From contig JAEETO010000005.1 of the NCBI GenBank assembly GCA_016290385.1, positions 1 through 55,239 on the forward strand: a DNA stretch of 55,239 bases. The letters are read 5' to 3'. Origin of the DNA: Bacteroidales bacterium. GTDB taxonomy: Bacteria; Bacteroidota; Bacteroidia; Bacteroidales; UBA932. The translations under genes were made by a program, and so were the position numbers. The first letter of the stretch is position 1, and every line of letters starts with the position of its first letter. Positions 35,302 to 44,440 of this stretch are shown here, piece after piece. The notes under the pieces were generated by a model, which made no database searches, was not told the origin of the DNA, and saw nothing but the letters and a program-made list of their open reading frames with translations.

Positions 35302-36291
35302 TCAGATCGACAGGACCGTCAGGACGTTGATCAGTTCCGGATCGATGGGCTTGTCGATCTTGACGGCCTTGCTGATGGGGACGTAGACGATCTGGTCGTT
35401 CTTGATGCCGATCATGATGTTGCGCTGGCCTTCCTTGAGGGCCTCGACGGCCGCAACGCCCAGGCGCGAGGCCAGGATACGGTCGTAGGCCGAAGGACGT
35501 CCGCCCCGCTGGAGATGGCCCAGGATCGTTACCCGCACATCGAATTCGGGATACTCTTTCCGGACACGTTCTGCATAGTGCATCGCGCCGCCTGTGCCAT
35601 CCTTGTGGCTTTCCGACACGATGACGATGGAGCTGTTCTTGCTCTTGCGGATGCCGCGCCCGATGAACTGGGCGAGCTGGTCGATGTCGGTGCGGTCTTC
35701 CGGAATGATGGCGGCTTCGGCACCGGCGGCGATGGCGCTGTTCTGCGCCAGGAAGCCGGCGTCGCGGCCCATCACTTCCACGAAGAAGATGCGGTCGTGC
35801 GAGGTGGCGGTGTCGCGGATCTTGTCGACGCAGTCGACGATAGTGTTGAGCGCCGTGTCGTAGCCTATGGTCGAGTCGGTGCCATAGAGATCGTTGTCGA
35901 TGGTGCCGGGCAGGCCGATGACCGTGACGTCGTGCTCACGGGCCAGTTCCTCCGCTCCGGAGAGCGAGCCGTTGCCGCCGATGACGATCAGCGCGCCGAT
36001 ATGATACTTTTTCAGGGTCTCATAGGCCTTGTTGCGCCCTTCCACCGTACGGAATTCATCGCTGCGGGCTGTCTTGAGGATGGTGCCGCCGCGCTGGATG
36101 GTGTTGCTCACAGATTCGCTGGTGAACTCCTTGATCTCGCCGTTGATGAGTCCCTCCCACCCCCGGTAGATGCCGTAGACTTTCAGGCCTTCGAAGATGG
36201 CGGCACGGGTGACCGCGCGGATGGCCGCATTCATGCCCGGGGAGTCACCGCCGGACGTCAATATACCAATCGACATAATTTCTTTTTTCAT
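35302..36291 (-). CDS. pfkA: 6-phosphofructokinase
   Basis: 329 residues from the ATG at 36291. It phosphorylates fructose 6-phosphate to the 1,6-bisphosphate in glycolysis. Motifs: [24 protein letters not shown] with glycine where PPi-dependent enzymes have lysine, MGRDAGFLA and [12 protein letters not shown]. The nucleotide loop reads GGNGSLSG; E. coli has GGDGS, so the Mg-associated aspartate is an asparagine here, while the ATP-type glycine is kept. ATP use is therefore likely but worth testing. Follows plsC by 4 bases on the minus strand. Confidence 0.93.
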   Translation of the reverse strand: MKKEIMSIGILTSGGDSPGMNAAIRAVTRAAIFEGLKVYGIYRGWEGLINGEIKEFTSESVSNTIQRGGTILKTARSDEFRTVEGRNKAYETLKKYHIGALIVIGGNGSLSGAEELAREHDVTVIGLPGTIDNDLYGTDSTIGYDTALNTIVDCVDKIRDTATSHDRIFFVEVMGRDAGFLAQNSAIAAGAEAAIIPEDRTDIDQLAQFIGRGIRKSKNSSIVIVSESHKDGTGGAMHYAERVRKEYPEFDVRVTILGHLQRGGRPSAYDRILASRLGVAAVEALKEGQRNIMIGIKNDQIVYVPISKAVKIDKPIDPELINVLTVLSI

Positions 36292-36295
36292 AATG

Positions 36296-36916
36296 TTATG
36301 CTTTATCGTATCGTTCAATATAGGCTTCCATCAGTTCTTTCATGCGATCCTGCAGCAACTGTGTCTTTTCCTGGATCGATTCTGCATCCATCCCGCCTCC
36401 CGGTTCGAAACGGAAAGGCGGTGCGATGATCAGGTGGTTGCTGTGATACTTCCGCGCAGGCCCGTCCTGATAGATCATGACGATCGGAACATTGGCTATC
36501 GCTGCCAGCATGGCAACGCCAGGATGGAAAGGAAGTTGCTTGCGGTGTTCCCCGTGACGGCCTTCGGGATAGATGACGATATGCTCACGGTCCTTGTGGA
36601 GCACTTCCAGCGAATCGTGGATCCAGCTCGTGTCGGCATGCTCCCGGTCGATGGGGATGCAGCCCGAATGGCGCAGCAGGAAGCCGAAGCCGCGCTGCTC
36701 AAAACGGTCCTTGGCGGCCAGGGTATGGACGGGAAACTTATACAGGGCGGTATTGATGATCCCGCCGTCCACATGACCGGTGTGATTGGCCACGATGATG
36801 GAAGGTTCGGCGAGGATCTCGTCCTTCCGGTCGGGATCGAGATAATGGACCTTCGGATTGAAAAGGATGCGCGTCAGCAGGGCGAGCGGCGGATTGAGTT
36901 TAGTATCGGAAACCAT
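36296..36916 (-). CDS. 1-acyl-sn-glycerol-3-phosphate acyltransferase-like protein (PlsC family)
   Basis: 206 residues from the ATG at 36916. The acyltransferase motif HxxxxD appears as NHTGHVDG, and the glycerophosphate-binding segment as [15 protein letters not shown], followed by VPIVMIY. It transfers an acyl chain to a lysophosphatidate-like acceptor at the membrane. The frame is also open far upstream through the antisense strand of the GH3 gene, but that is a codon-bias artefact. First gene of a two-gene unit with pfkA. Confidence 0.85.
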   Translation of the reverse strand: MVSDTKLNPPLALLTRILFNPKVHYLDPDRKDEILAEPSIIVANHTGHVDGGIINTALYKFPVHTLAAKDRFEQRGFGFLLRHSGCIPIDREHADTSWIHDSLEVLHKDREHIVIYPEGRHGEHRKQLPFHPGVAMLAAIANVPIVMIYQDGPARKYHSNHLIIAPPFRFEPGGGMDAESIQEKTQLLQDRMKELMEAYIERYDKA

Positions 36917-37081
36917 CGCAGTTTTTCTATTCCAATTCGTAAAGATATGAATAAATGAACGGAAATGCAAACCCGGGAATCCAAGGTTTTTTTCTCCGTT
37001 CAAATGTTTGTCCGACTGTCCGCGGCGAGTATCGGTTCGGAGTTTTTTATTTACCTTCGTAGTATCAGAATCAAGCAACTC

Positions 37082-39349
37082 ATGAAGCGACTCCTTCCCT
37101 CCCTTTCTATTTTGGCCCTCGTCCTTCTGGCCGTTTCGTGCGGTCCGAAGTGGCAGGCCGGACAAGCCGACGGCTACCAGCTCATCACCCAGCGCGACGG
37201 TGCGACCCTCGGCTACGTTTCCGCACCGATCCTCGAGAAGAACGGCTATGCTTTCAAGGACCTCAACCGCAACGGGGTCCTCGACGTCTACGAAGACTGG
37301 CGCAAACCGGCCGCCGAACGTGCCCGTGACCTGGCCTCCCAGCTTTCCATCGAGGAAATCGCCGGCCTGATGCTCTACAGCAGCCACCAGGCCGTTCCCG
37401 CGCCCGAGCTGACCGAAGCGCAGCAGAAATTCCTGGGTGAAGACAACCTGCGCCATGTGCTGGTGACCACGGTCGCCAGTCCGGAAGTCGCAGCACGCTG
37501 GAACAACAACGTCCAGGCCTTTGTGGAAGGACTGGGACACGGCATTCCGGCCAACAACAGCTCGGATCCCCGCAACGAGACGGCCGTGACGGCCGAATAC
37601 AACGCAGGTGCCGGCGGCCAGATCTCCCTCTGGCCCACTCCGCTGGGACTGGCGGCCACCTTCGATCCGGCCCTCGTCCGCCGTTTCGGAGACATCGCTT
37701 CGAAAGAATACCGGGCCCTGGGCATCGCAACGGCTCTCAGCCCGCAGATCGACCTGGCCACCGAACCGCGCTGGAACCGTTTTGTCGGCACCTTCGGTGA
37801 GGATCCCGACCTGGATACCGACATGGCCCGGGCCTATGTGGACGGCTTCCAGACCACGGAAGGGACGCGTGACGGATGGGGTGGCGAGAGCGTCAACGCC
37901 ATGGTCAAGCACTGGCCCTCCGGTGGCCCCGAAGAAGGCGGTCGCGACGCACATTTCAATTATGGAAAATATGCCGTGTATCCCGGCGGCGATTTCGCCG
38001 ACCATCTCCGGGCCTTCGTAGAAGGCGCCTTCCGCCTCGACGGCCGGACAGGCTCGGCCACCGCGGTCATGCCCTATTATACCATTTCTACCGGAATCGA
38101 TCCGTCGGGAAAGAATGCCGGCAACAGCTACAGTGAATATATCATCGGCCAGCTCCTGCGCGACCGGTACCGGTTCGACGGTGTGGTCTGCACCGACTGG
38201 GGCATCACCCATGATAACGCCAGCATCGAGTCGTTCGACGGCAAATGCTGGGGCATGGAGACCCTGACGGTTCCCGAACGGCACTACGCCGTCATCAAGG
38301 CCGGCGTCGACCAGTTCGGCGGAAACAATGACAAGGGGCCCGTGCTGGAGGCCTACCGGATGTGGTCGGAAGCAGACGGCGAGGAAAGCGCCCGCGCGCG
38401 TTTCGAGCAATCGGCCGTCCGTCTGCTCATGAACATCTTCCGCACCGGGCTCTTCGAGAATCCGTATGTGGACCCGGCTGCCGCCACGGCCACTGTGGGC
38501 AAGCCGGAATTCATGCAGGAAGGCTATGACGCCCAGCTGAAATCCGTGGTCATGCTGAAGAATCACGGGAACGTCCTGCCGCAGATTCCGGGACAAGCCC
38601 GGAATGACGGGAAGGAAGGCCGGATCAGGGTGTATGTTCCCAAGCGGCACTATCCCGCGTTTGCCGGACGTTTCGGCATCTTCGGCGCACATCCCGATTA
38701 CTGGGATTATCCGATCGACCGGAAACTGGTCGAACAGTATTATGAATGGGTAGACAGCCCGGCTGAAGCCGACTTCGCCCTCGTGATGATCCAGGAGCCG
38801 TACAGCGGCACGGGCTACGACGTGAAAGACCGCGCAAAAGGCGGCAACGGCTACGTGCCCATCAGTCTGCAGTATCTCCCCTACACCGCCACTTATGCCC
38901 GTGCCGAGTCCATCGGCGGCGGCGACCCCAAAGAGAACTTCACGAACCGTTCGTACCGGGGAAAGACCGTCATGACCGACAATATCGACGACCTGAACAC
39001 GGTCATCGCCACCCGCAAGGCCATGGGCGGCAAGCCGGTGGTGGTGGTCATCTCCGCCACGCGGCCCTTCGTCCCGGCCGAATTCGAACCGTTCGCCGAC
39101 GCCATCCTGACAGGCTTCGGCGTCCAGCACCAGGCTATCCTCGACCTGGTCAGCGGCGCGGCAGAGCCCTCCGGCCTGCTGCCGATGCAGCTGCCCGCCA
39201 ACATGCGGACCGTCGAAGAGCAGTGTGAAGACAAGCCGCACGACATGCGCTGCCACGTCGATACCGACGGCCACGCCTATGACTTTGGCTACGGCCTTGG
39301 CTGGAACGGCGTCATCAACGATGAAAGAACACAGAAATACAAGAAATAG
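37082..39349 (+). CDS. GH3 family beta-glycosidase lipoprotein (first copy)
   Basis: 755 residues from the ATG at 37082 (the frame is open upstream without a signal). Lipobox LLAVSC. The candidate nucleophile is Asp372 in VVCTDWGITHD. An EF-hand-like loop DLNRNGVLDVYE near residue 60 is usual in this GH3 subgroup. The C-terminal (alpha/beta) sandwich contains the insertion QIPGQARNDGKEG at about residue 500, encoded by a palindromic repeat copy (38582-38608). The enzyme removes terminal beta-linked glucose or xylose from oligosaccharides at the outer membrane or in the periplasm. First of four genes in a GH3-CE1-GH3-CE1 series. Confidence 0.9.
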   Translation: MKRLLPSLSILALVLLAVSCGPKWQAGQADGYQLITQRDGATLGYVSAPILEKNGYAFKDLNRNGVLDVYEDWRKPAAERARDLASQLSIEEIAGLMLYSSHQAVPAPELTEAQQKFLGEDNLRHVLVTTVASPEVAARWNNNVQAFVEGLGHGIPANNSSDPRNETAVTAEYNAGAGGQISLWPTPLGLAATFDPALVRRFGDIASKEYRALGIATALSPQIDLATEPRWNRFVGTFGEDPDLDTDMARAYVDGFQTTEGTRDGWGGESVNAMVKHWPSGGPEEGGRDAHFNYGKYAVYPGGDFADHLRAFVEGAFRLDGRTGSATAVMPYYTISTGIDPSGKNAGNSYSEYIIGQLLRDRYRFDGVVCTDWGITHDNASIESFDGKCWGMETLTVPERHYAVIKAGVDQFGGNNDKGPVLEAYRMWSEADGEESARARFEQSAVRLLMNIFRTGLFENPYVDPAAATATVGKPEFMQEGYDAQLKSVVMLKNHGNVLPQIPGQARNDGKEGRIRVYVPKRHYPAFAGRFGIFGAHPDYWDYPIDRKLVEQYYEWVDSPAEADFALVMIQEPYSGTGYDVKDRAKGGNGYVPISLQYLPYTATYARAESIGGGDPKENFTNRSYRGKTVMTDNIDDLNTVIATRKAMGGKPVVVVISATRPFVPAEFEPFADAILTGFGVQHQAILDLVSGAAEPSGLLPMQLPANMRTVEEQCEDKPHDMRCHVDTDGHAYDFGYGLGWNGVINDERTQKYKK
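38582..38608. repeat. palindromic repeat copy inside the first GH3 gene
   Basis: Reverse-orientation full copy, 27 bases: stem TTCCGGG / CCCGGAA around ACAAG, flanked by AGA and TGAC. Same family as the alkD insertions. It is read in the frame that gives IPGQAR(N/D)D, the same peptide as in alkD insertion A. Confidence 0.88.
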
Positions 39350-39365
39350 AAATACAAGAAAATCC

Positions 39366-40454
39366 ATGAAAAAGACCCTTCTCCTGGCAGTCCTGCTCGT
39401 CTGCGCACTGCCCATGTCGGCACAATGGTTCCGGCAACCCACGCCCAACGATACGCTGCAGTCCGTCCGCGTACTTGACGACGGCATCGTCCTGTTCCAG
39501 ATCTATGCCCCGCAGGCACAGAGCGTCGCCGTGACCGGCGACCTGCCCTGGGACAAGCCCGTCAAATTCGAAAAGAATGCCGACGGCGTCTGGCAGGGAT
39601 ACTGCGAGGGCCTCGGGGACGGCTGCTTCCGCTACAGTTTCCTGGTGGACGGAGTCCGCGTCCAGGACCCCAAGGCGCCGCTTTCCGCCGAACAGGCTTC
39701 CGTCCTGACGAAGGGCGAAAGCTACGTGAAGGACGTGCCGCATGGGGCCATGGCCCAGCGCTGGTACTGGTCTTCCACCCTGAACTGCCAGCGCCGCATG
39801 CATGTCTGGACGCCTGCCGGTTATGAAAAATCATCGGAAGCCCTTCCCGTCCTCTACCTGATCCACGGCGGTGGCGACAATGACGCCTCCTGGCCGGGCG
39901 TGGGCGCTGCTGGCTGGATCCTCGACAATCTCCTGGCAGAAGGCAAGATCGTCCCGATGATCGTGGTCATGCCCAACGGAACGATCGAGGCCGGTGACAT
40001 GATGGGCGAGGTTCCGCTTTTTGCCGAAGATATGGTCCACAGCATCATCCCCTTCGTCGAAGCCAACTACCGCGTGCTGGCCGACCAGGACCACCGCGCC
40101 ATGGCCGGCCTGTCGATGGGCGGCATGGAGACCATCGAGACGGCCTTCCTGCATCCCGAACTCTTCCGCCAGGTCTGGGTCCTGAGCTCCAGTTTCTCCC
40201 CCGGCAAGCAGAAGGAATATGTGGACCGCATCCAACTGAAGAAGATCGCTCCCGCCCTGAACCGCAATTTCAAGGACCTGGTCTTCACCCAGGGCGGCCC
40301 GGCCGACATCGCCTACAAGAATTGCCATGAAGCGCTCGGCTACCTGAAGGAAGCCGGCGTCAAATATGACTATATGGAAAATGCACAGGCCGGCCACAGC
40401 TGGACCACCTGGCGCGCCGACCTGACCAGGCTCGCTCCCACCCTGTTCCGATAA
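39366..40454 (+). CDS. CE1-type esterase with N-terminal CBM48/E-set domain (first copy)
   Basis: 362 residues from the ATG at 39366. Signal peptide to about PMSAQ. Residues 30-110 form an E-set/CBM48-like domain (FQIYAPQAQSVAVTGDLPW). The esterase-D/feruloyl-esterase-type alpha/beta hydrolase follows: VLYLIHGGGDND, the nucleophile Ser250 in AGLSMGGMET, and a late His in AGHSWTTW. Such enzymes cleave feruloyl or acetyl esters from hemicellulose. It lies 16 bases after GH3 copy one and 24 before GH3 copy two. Confidence 0.9.
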   Translation: MKKTLLLAVLLVCALPMSAQWFRQPTPNDTLQSVRVLDDGIVLFQIYAPQAQSVAVTGDLPWDKPVKFEKNADGVWQGYCEGLGDGCFRYSFLVDGVRVQDPKAPLSAEQASVLTKGESYVKDVPHGAMAQRWYWSSTLNCQRRMHVWTPAGYEKSSEALPVLYLIHGGGDNDASWPGVGAAGWILDNLLAEGKIVPMIVVMPNGTIEAGDMMGEVPLFAEDMVHSIIPFVEANYRVLADQDHRAMAGLSMGGMETIETAFLHPELFRQVWVLSSSFSPGKQKEYVDRIQLKKIAPALNRNFKDLVFTQGGPADIAYKNCHEALGYLKEAGVKYDYMENAQAGHSWTTWRADLTRLAPTLFR

Positions 40455-40478
40455 TCAATTTAAAATCAAACACATATC

Positions 40479-42734
40479 ATGAAAAAAATCTTCTTCCTGA
40501 TTGCAACGTGCCTGCTGGCCTTCGCCTGCAGCACGCCGCAGACTCTGCAGGAAAAACTCACGGCGCATGACGCCGAGATCGACGCCGTCATCGCACAGAT
40601 GACCCTCGAGGAAAAAGTGGAAATGCTGCACAGCAAGACCAACATGTCCTCCGCCGGCGTGGAGCGCCTGGGCATCGCCGACATGAACTATGCCGACGGT
40701 CCTTTCGGCATCCGCGAAGAAGGCCAGCCCAACGGCTTCATGAGCGCCGGCTGGACCCTCGACTCGGCCACCTACTTCCCCACCGGTTCCGCCCTGGCGG
40801 CCACCTGGAGTGAAGACCTCGCCTACAAGTACGGCACCGGCATGGGCAAGGAAGCCCGGCTCCGCGGCAAGGACGTCATCCTCGGCCCGGCCGTGAACAT
40901 CCAGCGCCTGCCCGTGGGCGGACGTACCTACGAGTACCTGAGCGAAGACCCGATCCTGTCGGCCGCCCTCGCACTCTTCTATACGAAAGGCGTCCAGGAC
41001 GAGGGAACGGCCGTTTGTATCAAGCACTTCGCCGTCAATAACCAGGAGACCAACCGCGGCAGCGTCGATGTCAAGATCGACGAACGCACCCTTCGGGAGA
41101 TCTATCTCAAGCCCTTTGAGCGCGCCATCATCGAAGGCGGCGCCATGAGCGTGATGCCGGCCTACAACAAGGTCAACGGCGACTATTGCTCCGAGAACGA
41201 ACACCTGCTCAACGAGATCCTCCGCGGCGAATGGGGCTTCAAGGGCATGACCGTCTCCGACTGGGGCGGTACGCACAGCACCATGGGTGCCATGCTCCAC
41301 GGCCTCAACGTCCAGATGACGGGTTCCAATTACCTGGGCCAGCCGGTCATCGATTCCATCGCCACCGGCGCACTGACGGAAGACCTCGTCGATGAGAAAG
41401 TCCGCCAGATCCTCCGTGTCCGTTACGCCATCGAGCCCGTTCCGGCTGACGTGGCCAACAAGGTCATGACCTCACAGCCCGAATCCCAGCGCATCGCCCG
41501 CGAAGTGGCGGAGAAGTCCATCGTCCTGCTCAAGAACGAAGGCGTCCTCCCCATCAAGGCTGAGGTGAAGAAGATTGCCGTCATCGGCCAGAATGCCGTC
41601 CTGAAGACGCAGAGCGGCGGCATGGGTGCCGGTGTCAAGGCCCTTTATGAAGTCACGCCGCTGGAAGGCATCACCCGCCGTGCCGCAGAGGCCGGCATCG
41701 AGGTTTCCTATGCGCCCGGTTACAAGAACTTCCCGGGCCGCCGCTGGGGACCGGCTCCCGCTGAGCCCAACCCGCTGGAAGCAGCCGCCATCGACGAACC
41801 GGCCGATCCGGCCCTTCTGGCTGAGGCGGTCGCCCTGGCCAAAGATGCCGACCTCGTCCTCTTCTTCGGCGGTACCAACAAGAGCATCGAGACCGAAGGC
41901 TCCGACCGCAAGGACATCAAGCTCCCCTGCGGGCAGGAAGCCCTCGTACAGGCCCTCTACGAAGCCAATCCGAATCTGGCCACCGTGCTGATCTCCGGCG
42001 GTCCGACCGACCTGCAGGTGCTTGAACCCGCTTCGCCGGCCATCGTCCAGGGCTGGTGGAACGGCACGGAAGGCGGCACGGCGCTGGCCGAAGTGCTCTT
42101 CGGCGACATCGCCCCTTCGGGCAAGCTGCCTTTCACCTTCCCCGTCAAACTGGAAGACTCGCCGGCGTATGCCATGGGCAATTTCCCGGGCAACAACACC
42201 GGTGCCGACCTCTTCACCCTGATGTTCCGTCCGGACGTCATCAAGATGAGCCCGGAAGAGCGCCAGGCGCTGATCGAATCGCTTCCGAAACCGGTATCCG
42301 AATACACGGAGCGCTTCTACGTGGGTTACCGCTGGTTCGACACCAAGGCGGTCAAGCCCATGTACGCCTTCGGTCACGGCCTCTCCTACGTCGATTTCAA
42401 CTATAGCGACATCAAGGCTTCCGCAGGCGGCAACAAAGTGAAAGTCACGTTCCAGCTGACCAACGAAGGCAAGATGCCGGCCGACGAAGTCGTACAGCTG
42501 TACGTGCATCGCATCGATTCCTCCGTCGAATGGCCCGAAAAGGAGCTTAAGGCATTCCAGCGCGTCAGCCTGCGTCCCGGCGAGAGCAAGAAAGTCACGC
42601 TGGAGATTCCGTTCGAAGACCTGCGCTACTGGAACGAAGCCACGAACGCCTGGGATCTCGAGCACGGCAAGCTGCAGCTGCTGCTGGGTGCCGCATCCGA
42701 CGACATCCGCCAGAAGGCAGAAGTAACGATTTAA
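40479..42734 (+). CDS. GH3 family beta-glucosidase/xylosidase lipoprotein (second copy)
   Basis: 751 residues. Lipobox LLAFAC in the first 16 residues. N-terminal TIM barrel with LGIADMNYADGPFGIR, GPAVNIQRLPVGGRTYEYLSEDP and the candidate nucleophile Asp261 in MTVSDWGGTHS; a C-terminal sandwich and a fibronectin III-like domain (VTFQLTNEGKMPADEVVQLYV) complete the usual three-domain architecture. It belongs to a different GH3 subgroup from the first copy, judged by its motifs, so the pair is probably not a recent duplication. Activity on gluco- or xylo-oligosaccharides is likely. Confidence 0.93.
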   Translation: MKKIFFLIATCLLAFACSTPQTLQEKLTAHDAEIDAVIAQMTLEEKVEMLHSKTNMSSAGVERLGIADMNYADGPFGIREEGQPNGFMSAGWTLDSATYFPTGSALAATWSEDLAYKYGTGMGKEARLRGKDVILGPAVNIQRLPVGGRTYEYLSEDPILSAALALFYTKGVQDEGTAVCIKHFAVNNQETNRGSVDVKIDERTLREIYLKPFERAIIEGGAMSVMPAYNKVNGDYCSENEHLLNEILRGEWGFKGMTVSDWGGTHSTMGAMLHGLNVQMTGSNYLGQPVIDSIATGALTEDLVDEKVRQILRVRYAIEPVPADVANKVMTSQPESQRIAREVAEKSIVLLKNEGVLPIKAEVKKIAVIGQNAVLKTQSGGMGAGVKALYEVTPLEGITRRAAEAGIEVSYAPGYKNFPGRRWGPAPAEPNPLEAAAIDEPADPALLAEAVALAKDADLVLFFGGTNKSIETEGSDRKDIKLPCGQEALVQALYEANPNLATVLISGGPTDLQVLEPASPAIVQGWWNGTEGGTALAEVLFGDIAPSGKLPFTFPVKLEDSPAYAMGNFPGNNTGADLFTLMFRPDVIKMSPEERQALIESLPKPVSEYTERFYVGYRWFDTKAVKPMYAFGHGLSYVDFNYSDIKASAGGNKVKVTFQLTNEGKMPADEVVQLYVHRIDSSVEWPEKELKAFQRVSLRPGESKKVTLEIPFEDLRYWNEATNAWDLEHGKLQLLLGAASDDIRQKAEVTI

Positions 42735-42755
42735 AATTCTTTATCCATTCATATC

Positions 42756-43931
42756 ATGAAAAAAATCCTTATCCTTTTCGCTACGTGCCTGCTCGCAGTC
42801 AGCGCGCTGCACGCCCAGGAACTGACCAACTTCGCCTTCGGCGGTCAGAAACCCATCATCTCTCCCGAGCTCACGCAGGACAGCGTGACCTTCCGTCTCA
42901 AGGCCGACTATGCCACCGTCGTGAAACTCAGCGGTTCCTGGCTGCCCAACCCCTGGACGGGCACCATCGACATGACCCGCGGCGAGAACAATGTCTGGTC
43001 GGTGACCGTTCCGCTCCCCGCTCCGGAAATCTACACCTACTACTTCCTGGTCGACGGCGTGGCTGTCAATGACCCGCAGAACGTACTCGTCCAGCGCGAC
43101 GGTACCCGTTACCTGCCGATGCTGCTGGTCCCGGGCGAGCGCACCGAGAACTACGGCGAAGCCCACCAGCATGGCACCGTGAGCCATCCCTGGTACCACA
43201 GCAACATCCTGGGCATGGACCGTCGTCTGACCGTCTACACGCCTTACGGCTACGAGAACAACCCCAAGAAGAAATATCCGGTCCTTTACCTGCTGCACGG
43301 CGCCGGTGGTGATGAGGAAGCGTGGATCTCGATGGGCCGCACCGCCCAGATCCTCGACAACCTGATCGAGAAGGGCCTGGCAGAGCCGATGATCGTGGTC
43401 ATGCCGAACGGCAACGCCAACCAGGCTGCCGCCCGCACCCTCAACATCCCGGAGAAGCCCATGGGCAACCGCTGGGACCGCGAGGCCTTCGCGAAGATGA
43501 GCGAAGCCGAGCGTGACCTCGTCATGAACGGCTACGTGCGGAGCCTCTGCACGGAAATCGTTCCGTTCATCGAGAAGAACTTCCGCGCGATTCCGAAACC
43601 GGCATCCCGCGCCATCGCCGGCCTGTCGATGGGTGGCGGCCACACCATCTCCGCTTCCATCCTCTATCCGGAGCTCTTCGACTACATCTGCCCGCTCTCC
43701 GCTGCCGGCAGTGCTACGCCTGAGCAGATCGCAGCCCTCAAGAAGGCTGGCGTGAAGCTGTACTTCCTGGCCTGCGGCAACACGGACTTCCTGTTCCAGG
43801 GTGCCGAAGAGATGCACGCCAAACTCACCGAGCAGGGCCTCGACCACGTGTACTTCGTCTCCGACGGCGGCCACGTCTGGTCGAACTGGCGTCTGTACCT
43901 CAACACGTTTGCGCAGCTGCTGTTCAAGTAG
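42756..43931 (+). CDS. CE1-type esterase with N-terminal CBM48/E-set domain (second copy)
   Basis: 391 residues, signal peptide to about ALHAQE. Same domain order as the 39366-40454 esterase: E-set domain (FRLKADYATVVKLSGSW), then hydrolase with PVLYLLHGAGGDEEAW, nucleophile Ser291 in AGLSMGGGHT and a late His in DGGHVWSNW. The two esterases share architecture and likely substrate class (feruloyl or acetyl esters of xylan) but differ in length. Last gene of the four-gene unit, followed by palindromic repeats and a strong terminator. Confidence 0.92.
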   Translation: MKKILILFATCLLAVSALHAQELTNFAFGGQKPIISPELTQDSVTFRLKADYATVVKLSGSWLPNPWTGTIDMTRGENNVWSVTVPLPAPEIYTYYFLVDGVAVNDPQNVLVQRDGTRYLPMLLVPGERTENYGEAHQHGTVSHPWYHSNILGMDRRLTVYTPYGYENNPKKKYPVLYLLHGAGGDEEAWISMGRTAQILDNLIEKGLAEPMIVVMPNGNANQAAARTLNIPEKPMGNRWDREAFAKMSEAERDLVMNGYVRSLCTEIVPFIEKNFRAIPKPASRAIAGLSMGGGHTISASILYPELFDYICPLSAAGSATPEQIAALKKAGVKLYFLACGNTDFLFQGAEEMHAKLTEQGLDHVYFVSDGGHVWSNWRLYLNTFAQLLFK

Positions 43932-43937
43932 TCCTCA

Positions 43938-43986
43938 TCCCCGACCTGATCGGGGAACCGTCATGCCGGACCCGATCCGGCATCTC
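43938..43986. repeat. intergenic copies of the palindromic repeat family
   Basis: A partial copy with stem CCCCGA/TCGGGG (43939-43955) is followed by a full forward copy at 43960-43986: GTCAT, stem GCCGGA, loop CCCGA, stem TCCGGC, ATCTC. The stem bases differ from the alkD and GH3 copies in a pairwise-compensated way. Confidence 0.85.
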
Positions 43987-43990
43987 ACAC

Positions 43991-44035
43991 CTCCCGTCCT
44001 CAATTTCTGCCTGAAATGAGGACGGGAGTCTGTTT
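43991..44035 (+). terminator. intrinsic terminator after the GH3/CE1 unit
   Basis: Left arm 43991-44007 and right arm 44013-44028 form a 16-bp stem (CTCCCGTCCTCA... with ...TGAGGACGGGAG) with one bulged A and a 5-base loop; TCTGTTTTT follows. It lies 60 bases after the esterase stop and separates the hydrolase unit from the RyR/TIR cluster. Confidence 0.9.
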
Positions 44036-44119
44036 TTCGGCCTGCCATCCTCGCTGGAGGCCCTGGGTGAGGATGGGAACATCCGCGCAGTGAAAATGAT
44101 AATAATACGCAATATTTGC

Positions 44120-44127
44120 TATTTTTG
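44120..44127 (+). promoter_or_regulatory. -7 element (TATTTTTG) for the RyR-TPR-TIR unit
   Basis: Exact TAnnTTTG match ending four bases before the ATG at 44132, so the transcript would start at or next to the initiation codon. No TTTG at -33. An imperfectly spaced dyad CCATCCTC (44045-44052) / GAGGATGG (44069-44076) lies upstream and could be an operator. Confidence 0.5.
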
Positions 44128-44131
44128 TCAC

Positions 44132-44440
44132 ATGGTTAAAAAGTCAAACATAGCAGAATACAAGCCTGCTCCGCTGGATGTGTCAGACGTCCGGCTGCCC
44201 GAATCTCTCCTCGAACTCACTGAAGCCATTGCCGAAAATACGCACGAGATATGGTCCCTGAACCGGATGGAGGATGGGTGGACGTATGGTCCCGAGCGCG
44301 ATGACAAGGCGTTGAAGCACCCCGGCCTCCGGCCTTATGCCGAACTTCCCGAAAGTGAAAAAGAATACGACCGTTCCACTGCGATGAACGCCATCAAGCT
44401 GATTGTCAAGTTGGGATATCGGATTGAGAAGAATCGATAA
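44132..44440 (+). CDS. RyR (ryanodine-receptor Ry) domain protein
   Basis: 102 residues, almost entirely one Ry domain: YKPAPLDVSDVRLPESL, the invariant-looking ENTHEIWSLNRMEDGWTYGP, then HPGLRPYAELPESEKEYDR and a last helix ending in LGYRIEKN. Ry domains occur singly in bacteria and as repeats in eukaryotic calcium channels; in prokaryotes they have been proposed to sense nucleotides or similar ligands, but this is a prediction. No signal or membrane segment, so cytoplasmic. The next ATG follows the stop without any gap. Being first in a unit with a TIR protein suggests a sensing or adaptor role. Confidence 0.88.
   Translation: MVKKSNIAEYKPAPLDVSDVRLPESLLELTEAIAENTHEIWSLNRMEDGWTYGPERDDKALKHPGLRPYAELPESEKEYDRSTAMNAIKLIVKLGYRIEKNR

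Noticed and set aside
36296-39487. Minus-strand open frame of over 1,000 codons covering plsC and the antisense of the first GH3 gene
   Set aside because: The GH3 frame on the plus strand has clear motifs and a lipobox. The antisense part is a by-product of GC-rich codon use and has no signal or family features; only the plsC portion (to 36916) is real.
37082-43931. Complete polysaccharide utilisation locus
   Set aside because: No SusC/SusD pair, no sensor-regulator and no endo-acting glycanase in or beside the cluster.
44045-44076. Dyad CCATCCTC ... GAGGATGG as a second terminator
   Set aside because: The loop is 16 bases and no T-run follows; at most a weak operator candidate upstream of the RyR gene.
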